Shown: one piece after another, positions 53,933 through 64,000 of the stretch | How the letters are laid out: every line of letters begins with the position of its first letter | How positions within the stretch are numbered: position 1 is the stretch's first letter | NCBI RefSeq assembly: GCF_026151205.1 | Contig: NC_087082.1 | Span: forward strand, 19,740,494-19,804,493 | Origin: Bolinopsis microptera | Lineage: Eukaryota; Ctenophora; Tentaculata; Lobata; Bolinopsidae | Direction of reading: 5' to 3' | DNA length: 64,000 nt | Program-made: the position numbers and the translations under genes | The notes under the pieces: model-generated | Database searches by the model: none | Told to the model about the DNA's origin: nothing | What the model saw: the letters and a program-made list of their open reading frames with translations, nothing else

Positions 53933-54850
53933 TTTCCTTTCTCAGTTTTCTTTCTTTGTATTCTTTCTTTTTTTTCTTCCTCTCCTCCCTTTTTTCCTTC
54001 CAGCTTTGAATCTGTGATGGATGTGATGGAGGGCTTGCGTTCACTTTTATCCCTACATGGGCTCCCGGCCGTGCGTCCATGTAGGAGCTGTGGGGCCTTC
54101 CGAGTGATAGGGTTACAGTGACTGCTAGTAGAGAAAATATGAAGGTTCCACCAGTAGACATAAGTATCGAAAGCAGGGCATTGGCTCGACCTCCGAGGCG
54201 GGGTATCCGTGAGGACCCTGGTCGTAATCAGCTCTGCACTGTTTCAGTGTATCCTGATGCCTGAAATCTCGGACACTGCCTACGTACGGGGTAGACAGCC
54301 ACGGATGATTTTGTCTGTGAGCTTTCCATCACTTCCTGACATGAGCCAGACCTCAGCTGGATCCTTCCTTTTCCTTTTTCTTTACTTCCCGTTCAGTCTA
54401 CCTCTTCATCATCAGTTTGAGTTGCTTCGCCTTGCATTCGAACTTTGCCTCCACAGTTCACCACGGCACCTCTTTTGGATGCCTCCTACCGGGCAACACT
54501 AGCTCTCAGACACTGGCTTGGTTACCGCGCACGGCTTAGTTTCTGTGTCTTTTCTGTGGCCGTGTATTCCGTTTTATGCCACCCTCTCTGCCGTTCTCGC
54601 GCTTGCGCTCACCCACTCCTCAGTGGGCTGTTCATTTGACAGAGTTACTGGCTGGCACTCCCATCATCTTCTCACTCACCATCACTGCCCAATCAAATTT
54701 ATGCAATCAAAATCACTATACACCCATAATCATATGATCAAAACACAAAGCTTTGAAATATACTTTTTTCTGTTTGAGATTTGAATAACGTTACTGTAAT
54801 GTTCCAAATTATATTTTAAATGTTCAAAAAAATGTTCAAAAAATGTTCAA
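53933..54850 (+). other. 3' UTR of the plus-strand LINE
   Basis: Begins with a T/C-rich tract, contains stem-loops such as CCCACTCCTCAGTGGG (about 54612) and ends with the tandem ATGTTCAAAAA units. Short frames here are not conserved coding. Confidence 0.5.
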
Positions 54851-55373
54851 TTATATTGTTTTGACTTTGAATCTGAAAAGCTAAACATGACTTTCTGTTA
54901 ACCTTCATTTCGTCCAAATCTAACGTTTTCTACAGCTAAGGAACTAATAAGATTTTTATACGATAATAACAAGCTTTTGTCAACAATAAGTTCTGTCAAA
55001 TTGATATTTTGATTTTTAACAGTCCAAATTCCAATCATCTTAATTGATATTAACTTTTATATTGTTTCCGTTTAAGGTGTGATTGATTATGATAACATTT
55101 ACTAGTTTTGTACTCGTTAAAATATTGAAGCATTTACTCTGCAGCCGAATGATTAAATTTTACCCAATCCGATACAGTTGATCCCGATTTGCTGGAAATT
55201 CCAGGAGAAATGTTTGAGAAAAGTTTATTTGGAATTTAAACTAGACTATAGAAAAACTTAGCACTTATGGGTGTAATCAAAATTTCACGTTAAGTCGCCA
55301 TATCGTTAAATCGTGCCAGCCCCAGTCGCCCAGAGCACCTTGCTCTGGGCCTGGCGCAGAGCAAGGTAATTTA
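54851..55373. other. AT-rich DNA, no gene
   Basis: Only a hairpin at 55324-55370 (CCCAGAGCA...TGCTCTGGG, then a second AGAGCAAGGT) stands out. Confidence 0.4.
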
Positions 55374-55770
55374 CGCCTTTTAATTTTTGGTGTTAAATCT
55401 AGAAAGTTCCCCTGGAGATTTAATTCGATTTTGTTAATTTAATTTAGTTCAATAGATTGATATGTAACAATTATAATATCATGATTGGTGAGCTGATGAT
55501 TAGCAGTATAATATTTGAAAACAAAAAGTGATTATGACAACAACAACAACACAACAATGGCGAACCTAGCAAGCTAGGATCGAGGGGCCGATCTCCTTTT
55601 CTTTTGCGATAATAATTTTTGGTGTTAAATCTAGAAAGTTCCCCTGGAGATTTAATTCGATTTCGTTAATCTAATTTAGTTCAATAGATTGATATGTAAC
55701 AATTATAATATCATGATTGGTGAGCTGCTGATTAGCAGTATAATATTTGAAAACAAAAAGTGATTATGAG
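55374..55770. repeat. Direct repeat of ~160 bp, 232-bp offset
   Basis: The block beginning TTTTTGGTGTTAAATCTAGAAAG at about 55384 is repeated almost perfectly from about 55616. The intervening ~70 bp hold (CAA)n and GAACCTAGCAAGCTAGGATC. A recent local duplication. Confidence 0.85.
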
Positions 55771-55879
55771 ATTATTATCAATATTCAATAACATGTTTAC
55801 AATTAATTATGATTTTCGTTATTTTTGACATCTTATAGTTAGGGCAAGAATTGCTGTTTATGGGTCAATCTGTGAACAA

Positions 55880-56533
55880 ATTCGTAACAAAGGTTTGTCT
55901 ACAGGAATGTGTTGTCCATAGTCCCAGGAACCACAAAAAAAAACCGTCCAGCCGAAACTTTTGGGCAAAAATATTTATAGTCATTTTTCTCCAGGAACCC
56001 ATACGCCCCACCCCTAATATTGGTTATTCGGCTGTCGAAGGTCTTGAGATCTCCATAGGGGGTGCAAAATGACCGCAATGGCCACATTATGGCAGGCGAA
56101 TGATAGTTTCAGAACGATTGGAACTTTTTTTTCGAAATAAGTGGAATTTTTCGAAATTTTTCTCAATTTTATTGAAATTTCGAAAAAAAATACACCAAAT
56201 TATTTTTAACGCTGATTTCAAATCTATTTAAAAACTCATCTACAAATAACAAATACAGTTAATCTAAAATGTGTATTCTCAGTAAATACCATGACAATTA
56301 TTAATACACAGTTAATATTAATCAAAATTCGCTTGTTCTTCAGGTTCATCATGTCTAATGTTTGTGCAGTTCATACCATGGCATCGTCCACAAGCTGGCA
56401 AACAATTGAAGCCATATTTCCTACATGAACATCTGAAAGTCAAACAGGCCTGTTCCACATCGACAGAACAGTTACAACATATAAGGTTCAAAATAGAAGT
56501 TCTGGAGCAATTATAGCGTTTGTTGCAACTGGT
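55880..56533 (-). pseudogene. Decayed transposon protein, Cys-rich C-terminus plus 3' region (copy 1)
   Basis: Minus strand: 'YEPVATNAIIAPELLF', then in a shifted frame a Cys array 'CSCRKYGFNCLPACGRCHG' and NCTN at about 56480-56345. This matches the C-terminus of an uncharacterised transposon-associated protein family (…CxC…GLKCxxxCxxCxGxxCxN). Downstream sequence (GTTGTCCATAGT..., CCATAGGGGGTGCAAAATGACCGCAAT) recurs at 62760-62990 after the second copy. The 5' part is replaced by low-complexity DNA. Confidence 0.6.
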
Positions 56534-56549
56534 TCGTAAGTGCCAGGCC

Positions 56550-56660
56550 AGGGGGGATCATGATTTTTGTCCGTTTTTGTTCGTTTGGTACCTATATTTT
56601 CAAAACGAACAAATAATGAAGCGGACAAAAACGGACAAAAACGGACAAAAAATAACAAAA
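56550..56660. repeat. Short inverted repeat TTTTTGTCCGTTTTTG / CAAAAACGGACAAAAA
   Basis: Opposed copies at 56567-56582 and 56625-56650 with an AACGAACAAA core. It may be a small MITE-like hairpin next to the microsatellite. Confidence 0.5.
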
Positions 56661-56675
56661 ATGGAAATAACATTT

Positions 56676-57836
56676 AGATGCTTCTTCCTCCTCCTCCTCC
56701 TCCTCCTCCTCCTCCTCCTCCTCCTCCTCCTCCTCCTCCTCCTCCTCTTCCACCTCCTCCTCAGTCATCCGCCTCAGTTCTCCTCCTCCTCCTGAGTCCT
56801 CCTCCTGGGTCCTCCTCCTCCTGAGTCCTCCTCCTCCTCTTCATCCTCCTCCTCTTCATCCTCCTTCTCTTCCTCCTCAGTCCTCAGTCCTTCTCCTCAG
56901 TCCTCCTCCTCAGTCCTCCTCCTCATCCCTCTCCTCAGTCCTCTTCAGTCCTCCTCCTCAGTCCTCCTCCTCATCTTTATCCTCAGTCATCTTCAGTCCT
57001 CCTCCTCAGTCCTCCCCAAGTCCCCCTCCTCCTCCTCCTCCTATTCAGTCCTCCTCCTCATCCTCCTCAGTTCTCCTCCTCAGTCCTCCTCCTCAGTCCT
57101 CCTCCTCATCCTTCTCCTCAGTCCTCTTCAGTCCTCCTCCTCAGTCCTCCTCCTCATCTTTATCCTCAGTCATCTTCAGTCCTCCTCCTGAGTCCTCCTC
57201 CTGAGTCCTCCTCCCCCTCCCTCTCAGTCATCCTCCTCAGCCATCCTCCTCAGTCCTCCTCAGTCCTCCTCAGTCCTCCTCTCTCTCCTCTGCAGTCCTC
57301 ATCCTCCTCCTCAGTCCTCCTCCTCCTGTGTCATCATCCTCCTCTTCATCCTCCTCCTCAGTCCTCCTCCTCCTCAGTCCTCCCCCAGTCCCCCTCCTCC
57401 TCCCATTCAGTCCTCCTCCTCCTCCTCCTCAGTTCTCCTCCTTCTCATTCCTCCTTCTGAGTCCTCATCCTCCTCTTTCTCCTGAGTCCTCCTCCTGGGT
57501 CCTCCTCCTGACCTCCTCCTCCTCCCTCTCAGTCATCCTCCTCAGCCATCCTCCTCAGCCATCCTCCTCAGTACTCCTCAGTCCTCCTCCTTCTCAGTCC
57601 TCCTCAGTCCTCCTCAGTCCTCCTCTTCAGTCCTCCTCCTCCTTTTCCTGGTTCCTCCTCTCAGTCCTCCTTCTCTTCCTCAGTCCTCCTCAGTCCTTTC
57701 CCCAGTCACCCTCCTCCTCCTCCTCCTCAGTTCTCCTCCTTCCTTCGGAGTCCTCATCCTCCTCTTTCTCCTGAGTTCTCCTCCTGGGTCCTCCTCCTCC
57801 TCCTCCTCAGTCCTCCTCCTCCTCCCTCAGTATTAC
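56676..57836. repeat. (CTC)n microsatellite and CAGTCCTCCTCCT minisatellite
   Basis: About 1.16 kb of almost pure pyrimidine on the plus strand: first (CTC)n, then irregular CAGTCCTCCTC units. Such polypurine/polypyrimidine tracts can form triplexes. Open frames through it (poly-Leu, poly-Ser) are by-products of composition. Confidence 0.95.
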
Positions 57837-58906
57837 CTGAAAACTAAGTTCCAAAATAATTTCGTACTTGATTTCCAAACTTAAATACCTGATAGTATTA
57901 GTAACTGCATCGGTTGTCAAAAAGTCCAAAGAAAGAAATGGAAATATCTTAGCATGAGTATTAATATGTTTAGTCCGTTTGATCAAACGTAGTACTATTC
58001 TCCAACTCCTGAAACTGTGTGACTGTACTGCAAGATGACTGATGAGCCCCAGGAGGGAAATTAGGGACTTTGTAGATTTTGATTAATTCACTGTGCATAC
58101 GTGATTTCTTTTTAACCAGAGCCACTGGTATTTTTAACATCTTCCCACGATGCACGCTGTCGAAAGACCAGTGACTTAGTGGAAATTGAGGGATCGTTCC
58201 TTTGATGGTAGCACAGTAGGTTATCGGATAACTTATCCTACTCTACTTCTAGATTGTGTAGGCTGACCGTAGTACTGTTATCGAACTTCCCTACGAGTCG
58301 AACTACCGTCCATGTATCAACATAGTTCAGGGCTTGTCGAACTTTTATATTTAGTATGTGTCAAACTATTTAGTATTTGTCAAACTTTATTGTGCGTCGA
58401 GCTACAATACTTCTTTTTGTAGTTAACAACTGTGTCGTTTGTAGACAAAAGAACTCATCACTTGTTGGAGTCGAAGCTTGACTGTACTTGCCTATCAAAT
58501 ATATATATAAATATACTTTCTCATGATTGCAACTCTTAGCTTCGATCGAATAACTCATCATCTTGGAGAGCCTTACGTCGATGGGGATATAAATTTGCAT
58601 CACGTATTATCACAAACTGCTTTTAAGATTTTGTGAGTTCTAGGAGCATACAATTGTATTTTTAACAAAAATTGCGCCCGTTTTCTCGGAGGGGACGGAC
58701 GCGAAGATTTGCATCCCCTGCCCATACTCAGAATCAGATCATTTATACATTTTTAACTTCATCATAGACTTTGACTTACAGTTTAACCCCGATTTATCGT
58801 TCCCATATTTACAGCCGTACCCAGTACGATCTAGTTTCTACCCTTTCCCCAAAATTTGTAAATTAGATCTCACGCAATCCTTGGAAATACGAGTTATATC
58901 ATGACA
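57837..58906. other. No gene recognised
   Basis: AT-rich. Strings such as GTCGAACT and GTGTCAAACT recur at 58275-58400, resembling the box clusters near 27-28 kb. The minus frame 57970-58155 lacks domain or splice support. Confidence 0.4.
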
Positions 58907-59388
58907 ACGGTCAAGCGAGCTTGTCCGTTGTCCGGCTTGTCACTTCCCCTAATATAATAACCCCTTATTAATTGATTGCTTGTGAACCATAACATAATTG
59001 GGAACCAGTAAGACCAGTACAGAAAGAAACCATGTTATCCAACGGGAAAAGTAAGGCTATTATTGGGAATATTTAAAATTTAGTCGTTATTGCGAGTGGT
59101 ACACTGGAAGAGCTTTGTAGTATAGTATGTTATGCTGTGCAGATTAAAATTGTGGGTTCACGTACTATTTTATTTTGCAAATGGGGTAAATGAGGAAGGA
59201 AACAACTTTCCCAAAAACCACATTATATTTATAACGAGTTCTGTGCAGAGACGTGCAACACGGTTCTCATGGTTCCAATGTTCCATGCGTTGTTGGTTAT
59301 ATAAACTATAAGCATAGCGAGGCCCGTTTTAACAAAGTTATACCAACTACTATGCATATTTTATGATTTAATATTTAATTTTAGATTA

Positions 59389-59446
59389 ATGAATTTACTT
59401 GTTGGTGCTCTCGTGTGTTGGCTGTTTCATCTGACTTACGAAACAG
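59389..59446 (+). CDS. Signal-peptide exon of an LDLa receptor (copy B)
   Basis: ATG at 59389; encodes MNLLVGALVCWLFHLTYET and ends in phase 1 before GTGAGC. It matches the exon at 16973-17030. The next exon (61815) is now 2.37 kb away because of the hAT-like insertion in the intron. Confidence 0.75.
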
Positions 59447-59652
59447 GTGAGCGTTCGTTTTTAATTTTATCCACATGTTTTAAATCATGTTTCTAAAATT
59501 CGTTTATTAAATGATAAATCGATCTGTTTTTTTAAGCAGTAGTAATCATTAACTATCTATGGCTCAGAAAAATAAAATGATTTTTCCCTTAAATTAAAAA
59601 GGCTGCATGGTACTTTAGCCATTCTGATTGCCGCTCCTCTTTGTCATATCAC

Positions 59653-61622
59653 CAGGGGTGTAGGAAGCGGGGGGGCAGGGGGGGGCCATCGCCCCCCCCC
59701 CCATGAAATCTGGGCAAGGGGCCAAAAAGGGCCAACTTTTTAATTTAGGTTTCTAAAAATTTTTTAAGTCAAAAATTTTTTAAGTCAAAAATTTTCTGAT
59801 TCAAAAATTTTCAAAGTTTTCTTGAAACTTTGAACAAAATACTTTTGTTCATGTTTCATGCTACCCTGATCATTATGAGCCAAAAATATTTTTTTCGGTT
59901 TTCGAAGTTCAATATACGATTTTGGACTCGAGGGTTCCCCTTTGTAATGCGATCTCGGAAGGCAGGCCTCCCTTTCGCAATACGAGCTCCGAAGCTCTGC
60001 TTTCAGAGGTACGTATCGAGAATGACTCGGACCGAAAATTTTCTAAGTCAAAAATTTCCAAATTTTTTCTGGAAACTACTTTTGTTCATGTTTCATGCTA
60101 CCCTGATCATTCTGAGCCGAAAATATTTTGTTCGGTTTTCGAAGTTCAACATACGATTTTGGACTCGAGGGTTCCCCTTTGTAATGCGATATCGGAAGGC
60201 AGGCCTCCCTTTCGCAATACGAGCTCGGAAGCGGGAGCTCTGCTTTCAGAGGTATGTATCGAGAATGACTCGGACCGAAAATTTTCTAAGTCAAAAATTT
60301 CCAAATTTTTTCTGGAAACCACTTTTGTTCATGTTTCATGCTAACCTGATCATTCTGAGCCGAAAATATTTTTTTCGGTTTTCGAAGTTCAACATACGAT
60401 TTTGGACTCGAGGGTTCCCCTTTGTAATGCGATCTCGGAAGGCAGGCCTCCCTTTCGCAATACGGGCTCGGAAGCGGGAGCTCTGCTTTCAGAGGTATGT
60501 ATCGAGAATGACTCGGACCGAAAATTTTCTAAGTCAAAAATTTTCAAAGTTTTCTTGGAAAATACTTTTGTTCATGTTTCATGCTACCCTGATCATTCTG
60601 AGCCGAAAATATTTTTTTCGGTTTTCGAAGTTCAATATAAGATTTTGGACTCGAGGGTTCCCCTTTGTAATGCGATCTCGGAAGGCAGGCCTCCCTTTCA
60701 CAATACGAGCTCCGAAGCGGGAGCTCTGCTTTCAGAGGTATGTATCGAGAATGACTCGGACCGAAAATTTTCTAAGTCAAAAATTTCCAAATTTTTTCTG
60801 GAAACCACTTTTGTTCATGTTTCATGCTAACCTGATCATTCTGAGCCGAAAATATTTTTTTCGGTTTTCGAAGTTCAACATACGATTTTGGACTCGAGGG
60901 TTCCCCTTTGTAATGCGATCTCGGAAGGCAGGCCTCCCTTTCGCAATACGGGCTCGGAAGCGGGAGCTCTGCTTTCAGAGGTATGTATCGAGAATGACTC
61001 GGACCGAAAATTTTCTAAGTCAAAAATTTTCAAAGTTTTCTTGGAAAATACTTTTGTTCATGTTTCATGCTACCCTGATCATTCTGAGCCGAAAATATTT
61101 TTTTCGGTTTTCGAAGTTCAATATAAGATTTTGGACTCGAGGGTTCCCCTTTGTAATGCGATCTCGGAAGGCAGGCCTCCCTTTCACAATACGAGCTCCG
61201 AAGCGGGAGGTCTGCTTTCAGAGGTATGTATCGAGAATGACTCGGACCGAAAATTTTCTAAGTCAAAAATTTTTGAAGTTTTTCTGGAAATTACTTTTGT
61301 TCATGTTTCATTCTGAGCCGAAAATATATTTTTTGGTTTTTTTGAAGTCTATATACCTACATTCGGAAGGTTGTGGATGTGATACTGATTGGTTTCATAT
61401 ACTAATTATAGAAAATTTGATATTTGGCCCTCAGATTTAAAGGAAAATGCGCAATTTGATGCGGAAAACTGAAAAAATCGCGATTTGTCGTGAGGCCAGG
61501 ATCTGAAAACTCGAAATTCAGGCTTTGGCGCGAAGCGCCAAAAAATTTAGGCTGTGGCGCGAAGCGCCAAAAAATATTTAGAATTTGGCCCCACCATGAA
61601 GAAAATCATTCCTACACCCCTG
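59653..61622. mobile_element. hAT-like non-autonomous element with 8-bp target duplication
   Basis: CAGGGGTGTAGGAA (59653-59666) and its perfect reverse complement (61609-61622) form the ends, flanked by CATATCAC on both sides (59645-59652 and 61623-61630). CAGGGGTG ends and an 8-bp duplication are hallmarks of hAT elements. Arm A carries one CATATCAC and no insert. The interior is a G/C-run hairpin (about 59670-59702), a 243-bp tandem array, and two copies of TTGGCGCGAAGCGCCAA near 61523 and 61551. No transposase. Confidence 0.9.
59835..61316. repeat. Six-copy 243-bp tandem array with 486-bp higher-order unit
   Basis: The landmark GAGAATGACTCGGACCG recurs at about 60018, 60261, 60504, 60747, 60990 and 61232. 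Units alternate between two types, so 60344-60830 and 60830-61316 are nearly identical 486-bp dimers. Because 243 is divisible by three, a 536-codon frame and a second frame stay open; this is most simply a consequence of repeat length. Confidence 0.92.
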
Positions 61623-61814
61623 CATATCACTTCAACTTCATTTAAGATAAAGAACTCAAGACATATTTTGTAAATTGTATTGATATGAAATTCACCGGCA
61701 AATATTTGTACTTCTGGGTCAAGTCATATAAAATCTATGTATGATAAATATGCATAAATCTCTCTAAAACTATGTTTTTATAGTGAACTTAATTTTGCCT
61801 TGTTATTCAATCAG

Positions 61815-61928
61815 TTTGTGCGAATGGCAGAGAACCATGTTCAGATGGTGACGGTTGTATCCTAACAAAATGGTTGTGTGACGGAGAAGAAGATTGTAAT
61901 GACGGATCAGACGAGGATGATTGTGACG
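61815..61928 (+). CDS. LDL-receptor class A exon (copy B)
   Basis: A 114-nt phase 1-1 exon after CAATCAG, ending before GTTTGT. It encodes an LDLa module with six cysteines and an acidic calcium site ([10 protein letters not shown]). Same as 16476-16589. Transposon sequence starts 30-40 bp downstream; no further receptor exon is seen before the window ends. Confidence 0.82.
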
Positions 61929-62118
61929 GTTTGTTTGAACTTAATCTTTGTTTGACTGTGCCAAACCATGTTTGACCAACAAACTAGGGCCAGTGACCGA
62001 ACTTTCTTTTTTTTTCAAATTTTGGCTCAATTCTTTCAAATAAACTAATCAGAGTCAATATCAAATATAAATACAATTGCATTATCACTGGCCCTATAGT
62101 ACTATAGTTAGGGACAAT

Positions 62119-62707
62119 CTAAGATGGCAAGTACGTACGGTACGTACCTTTAAATTAGCTGTACGGTACGTACTTAATAAAGTAGGCTGAAAGGTACAAA
62201 GCTCATTAATCAGTCAATATACTGGAAATATTTTGGAGGAGAACTTTTTCTGCTTAAACAGTTGGCCCAAATAGTATTCAGTGTTTTAAGTTCTTCGTCA
62301 ATTTGTGAGACCAATTTTAGAGATTACGAGTATATTATGGACAAGCGTAGATTAAGGTTGCGACCTGAGCTAGCTGAAAAGCTGTTGTTCGTATACTGCA
62401 ACAAAAGGATGAAGCTTTGAGTTTAACGATAATTACAAGTAGTAGTAGTGTAGTACCGGTTAAGAGCGATCCGGTACACAAATTTTCCTCTTAAATCTTT
62501 TATTGTTTTAACCACTGTGTTTATTTTCGACTTCTATCTCAAAAATTATGATGATAATACTAATCAAAAATTGCAAGTAATTCACTGAAGTTGATTCTAA
62601 AAATTTGAAAAAAATTGTACCTTACAGTGCCTGTACGGTACGTACCTTTAAAAGTAGCTGTACCGTACGTACTTAAAGCCCTGTACCGTACGTACTTGCC
62701 ATCTTAG
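62119..62707. mobile_element. 589-bp hAT-like MITE with perfect 25-bp TIR and 8-bp duplication
   Basis: The ends start CTAAGATGGCAAGTACGTAC and match perfectly for 25 bp. GGGACAAT flanks both sides (62111-62118 and 62708-62715). The subterminal regions repeat GTACGTACGGTAC boxes in both orientations. There is no coding frame. An 8-bp duplication suits hAT-type or related transposases. Confidence 0.88.
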
Positions 62708-62715
62708 GGGACAAT

Positions 62716-63330
62716 TAACATTAATACAGGACCATCTGGGAAAAAATTTGCAACAAGCTGATTTTTACAGGAATATGTTGTCCATAGTGTCAGGAACCAC
62801 CCCAAAGAGTTTCCAATCTGGATCTGTTGAGCAAAAAAAGTTACAGCCAATTTTCTTCAGGCGCGTATGTCAGCCTGAGGACTGCACTTGAAAAACTCGT
62901 AACTATCGTAATAAAGACCCCCAGGAGCACCATAGGGGGTGCAAAATGACCGCAATAGTGACATTATGTGGGGCGAATCAGTGTTTCAGGGTCGTCAGAT
63001 CTTTGCTTATTGAGATAATTTCATTTTTATAGGCTAACCTCTCAAAAATTTACTAAAATTTTGAAATTTTACTTAAATTTGGAAATTTAGCAAAATTGTT
63101 GTACAATTAAAACATTGTCTAGTTATCAGTATTCAAATTCTAAAATTTACTTTCAATTGTCAATTGATCCTTATATTAGTATAGTTAATAATATACATAT
63201 CACATCAAATTCTGTAAAAAAAGGTCCTGAATTATTAGCGTGGTGTCTTTGATTGGCAACTATTAGGTCACTTCTGGCTATCCCATTTCCTCAGAGTTAT
63301 TTGATTCTCCTGAATCGTCCTGTCTTTCGA
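62716..63330 (-). other. 3' region of a decayed transposon (copy 2)
   Basis: Shares GTTGTCCATAGT...CAGGAACCAC and CCATAGGGGGTGCAAAATGACCGCAAT with 55900-56100. It lies directly downstream (minus strand) of the Cys-rich protein remnant, as in copy 1. Confidence 0.6.
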
Positions 63331-64000
63331 GTGCATTAGTGCAACTTAATCCATGACATTGGCCACATGCAGGTAGACATTTAAAGCCATACTTCCGTCA
63401 GGAACACCTTAAGTACTTACAAGGGTTCTCAACCTCCACCGAGAAATTGCAGCAAATGAGGTTGAGCATCCCTGCCGGGGCAATCGCAGCTTTAGTCGGG
63501 ATTGGCCGGTAGTATCCTTCAGAACTCATCTCCCATCCATAATGTAGTGGATTTAGACTTGCAGTGTCCAGTGTCACCCAGTTATGGTACTGAAGATATG
63601 ATCTTAATATATGCTCAGTTGCAGAGGATGTAGACGGTGGTAGCCTTGATGGGTTGAGTTTTTTCTTTGCTATCATTCTACTGTAGCTGTAAGCTGAGAA
63701 ATCTGAGAGTTTCAAGTGCCTTGGTTTTATCTCCATAGATATGTTGAAACAAGGAGTTAGGAGAGGCCAGCTTCAATTACTTCATTTGTTGAAACTCTCA
63801 CAGTGAGTAATGATGCTAAATGACCCTCCTCATGAAAAGATACTGCCTTTTTCAATATCTTCACCTTACCAAAGCCATGTATACTGCTGACCGTGTCACA
63901 TCCTGGGAAATTGTGAACAAACAGTAATATGCGTTTTATGTTGGCATCAAGAGCATTTACTATTTTACTGATCGAGTGTGAGCCGTTTCTGGTCGTCATC
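63300..64000 (-). pseudogene. Decayed transposon protein (copy 2), runs off the window
   Basis: Minus strand. Frame 63999-63757 has FVHNFPGCDTVSSIHGFGK, the 'H.f.GCDT.S...G.GK' box of an uncharacterised protein family abundant in aquatic-invertebrate genomes and linked to transposons. Frame 63736-63398 has SRMIAKKKLNPSRLPPS, then 'LRSYLQYHNW', 'YGWE' and 'AAIAPAGMLNLICCN'. After a stop it continues with RKYGFKCLPACGQCHGLSC. The frame break near 63750 and the stop at 63398 show it is a pseudogene. The N-terminal part is outside the window. Confidence 0.65.

Larger units (their letters stand above)
46570..54850 (+). mobile_element. APE-type LINE, two intact ORFs
   Basis: ORF1 (46620-50210) and ORF2 (50306-53932) are separated by a 95-bp pyrimidine-rich spacer and followed by a ~0.9-kb 3' UTR. 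The putative end is a short tandem array (ATGTTCAAAAA)n at 54818-54850, comparable to the array at the 3' side of the minus-strand LINE. Both frames are uninterrupted, which suggests recent activity. The 5' end lies close to, or within, the right end of the TIR element. Confidence 0.85.
58907..62105 (+). repeat. Arm B of the inverted genomic duplication (partner 16300-17499)
   Basis: Reverse complement of arm A from CAAGCGAGCTTGTCCGTTG through both receptor exons to the shared repeat ending CACTGGCCCTATAGTACTA. Private to this arm are a 1970-bp hAT-like insertion and a ~10-bp duplication (GTTCCAATGTTCCATGCG) near 59270. Confidence 0.85.

Noticed and set aside
56520-57774. Long open frames (poly-Leu, poly-Ser/Pro) across the CTC tract
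   Set aside because: They follow directly from triplet repeat composition, have no domain or splice context, and break up with every change in the repeat.
59830-61440. 536-codon open frame and three ~140-codon frames
   Set aside because: They are produced by a 243-bp tandem repeat divisible by three inside a hAT-like element; more than one frame is open, arguing against protein coding.

Overview
This is eukaryotic, almost certainly animal, DNA. There are no operons or bacterial signals. The recognisable host genes have GT-AG introns with matching phases and encode typical metazoan extracellular modules (LDL-receptor class A, thrombospondin type 1, SRCR-like) joined to a seven-helix receptor. 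The AT-rich background, the many nested transposons and an LDLa-receptor gene family suggest a marine invertebrate, but I cannot name the phylum from this window.

Layout. 1-4 kb: AT-rich, with a dispersed 16-bp palindromic motif and a diverged ~460-bp tandem repeat. 4.0-14.95 kb (minus strand): a near-complete APE-type LINE with a 2282-codon ORF1 and an intact 1208-codon ORF2. 15.3-16.45 kb: LINE debris, repeated inverted at 29.2-30.9 kb. 16.3-17.5 kb (minus): a signal-peptide exon and an LDLa exon, present again in inverted orientation at 58.9-62.1 kb. 17.5-21.7 kb: pieces of a reverse transcriptase/GIY-YIG (Penelope-like) element. 21.7-29.1 kb: non-coding DNA with nested inverted repeats, a MITE and a CRE-like minisatellite. 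31.3-32.4 kb: debris with a HIRAN-like fragment.

33.0-40.0 kb (plus) is the main host gene: TSP1, SRCR-like and LDLa modules followed by a class-A 7TM receptor. A 1.36-kb fold-back element flanked by TTAA sits inside its last coding exon. 41.5-41.9 kb: a probable isolated host exon. 42.2-42.9 kb: a 5'-truncated LINE. 43.6-46.6 kb: a 2.9-kb terminal-inverted-repeat element packed with GAGGCTAA boxes. 46.6-54.85 kb (plus): a second, related, intact LINE. 55-64 kb: satellite and microsatellite DNA, two decayed copies of a Cys-rich transposon protein, the second receptor-exon pair split by a hAT-like element (8-bp target duplication), and a second hAT-like MITE.

The host biology is a small receptor gene family whose 5' exons were copied and inverted and whose members are interrupted by transposons. 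The most unusual coding material is in the two LINEs. Their ORF1 proteins appear to combine a degenerate 2-oxoglutarate-oxygenase-like fold, SAP-like motifs, coiled coils and SGNH esterase domains ahead of a normal endonuclease/reverse transcriptase ORF2.
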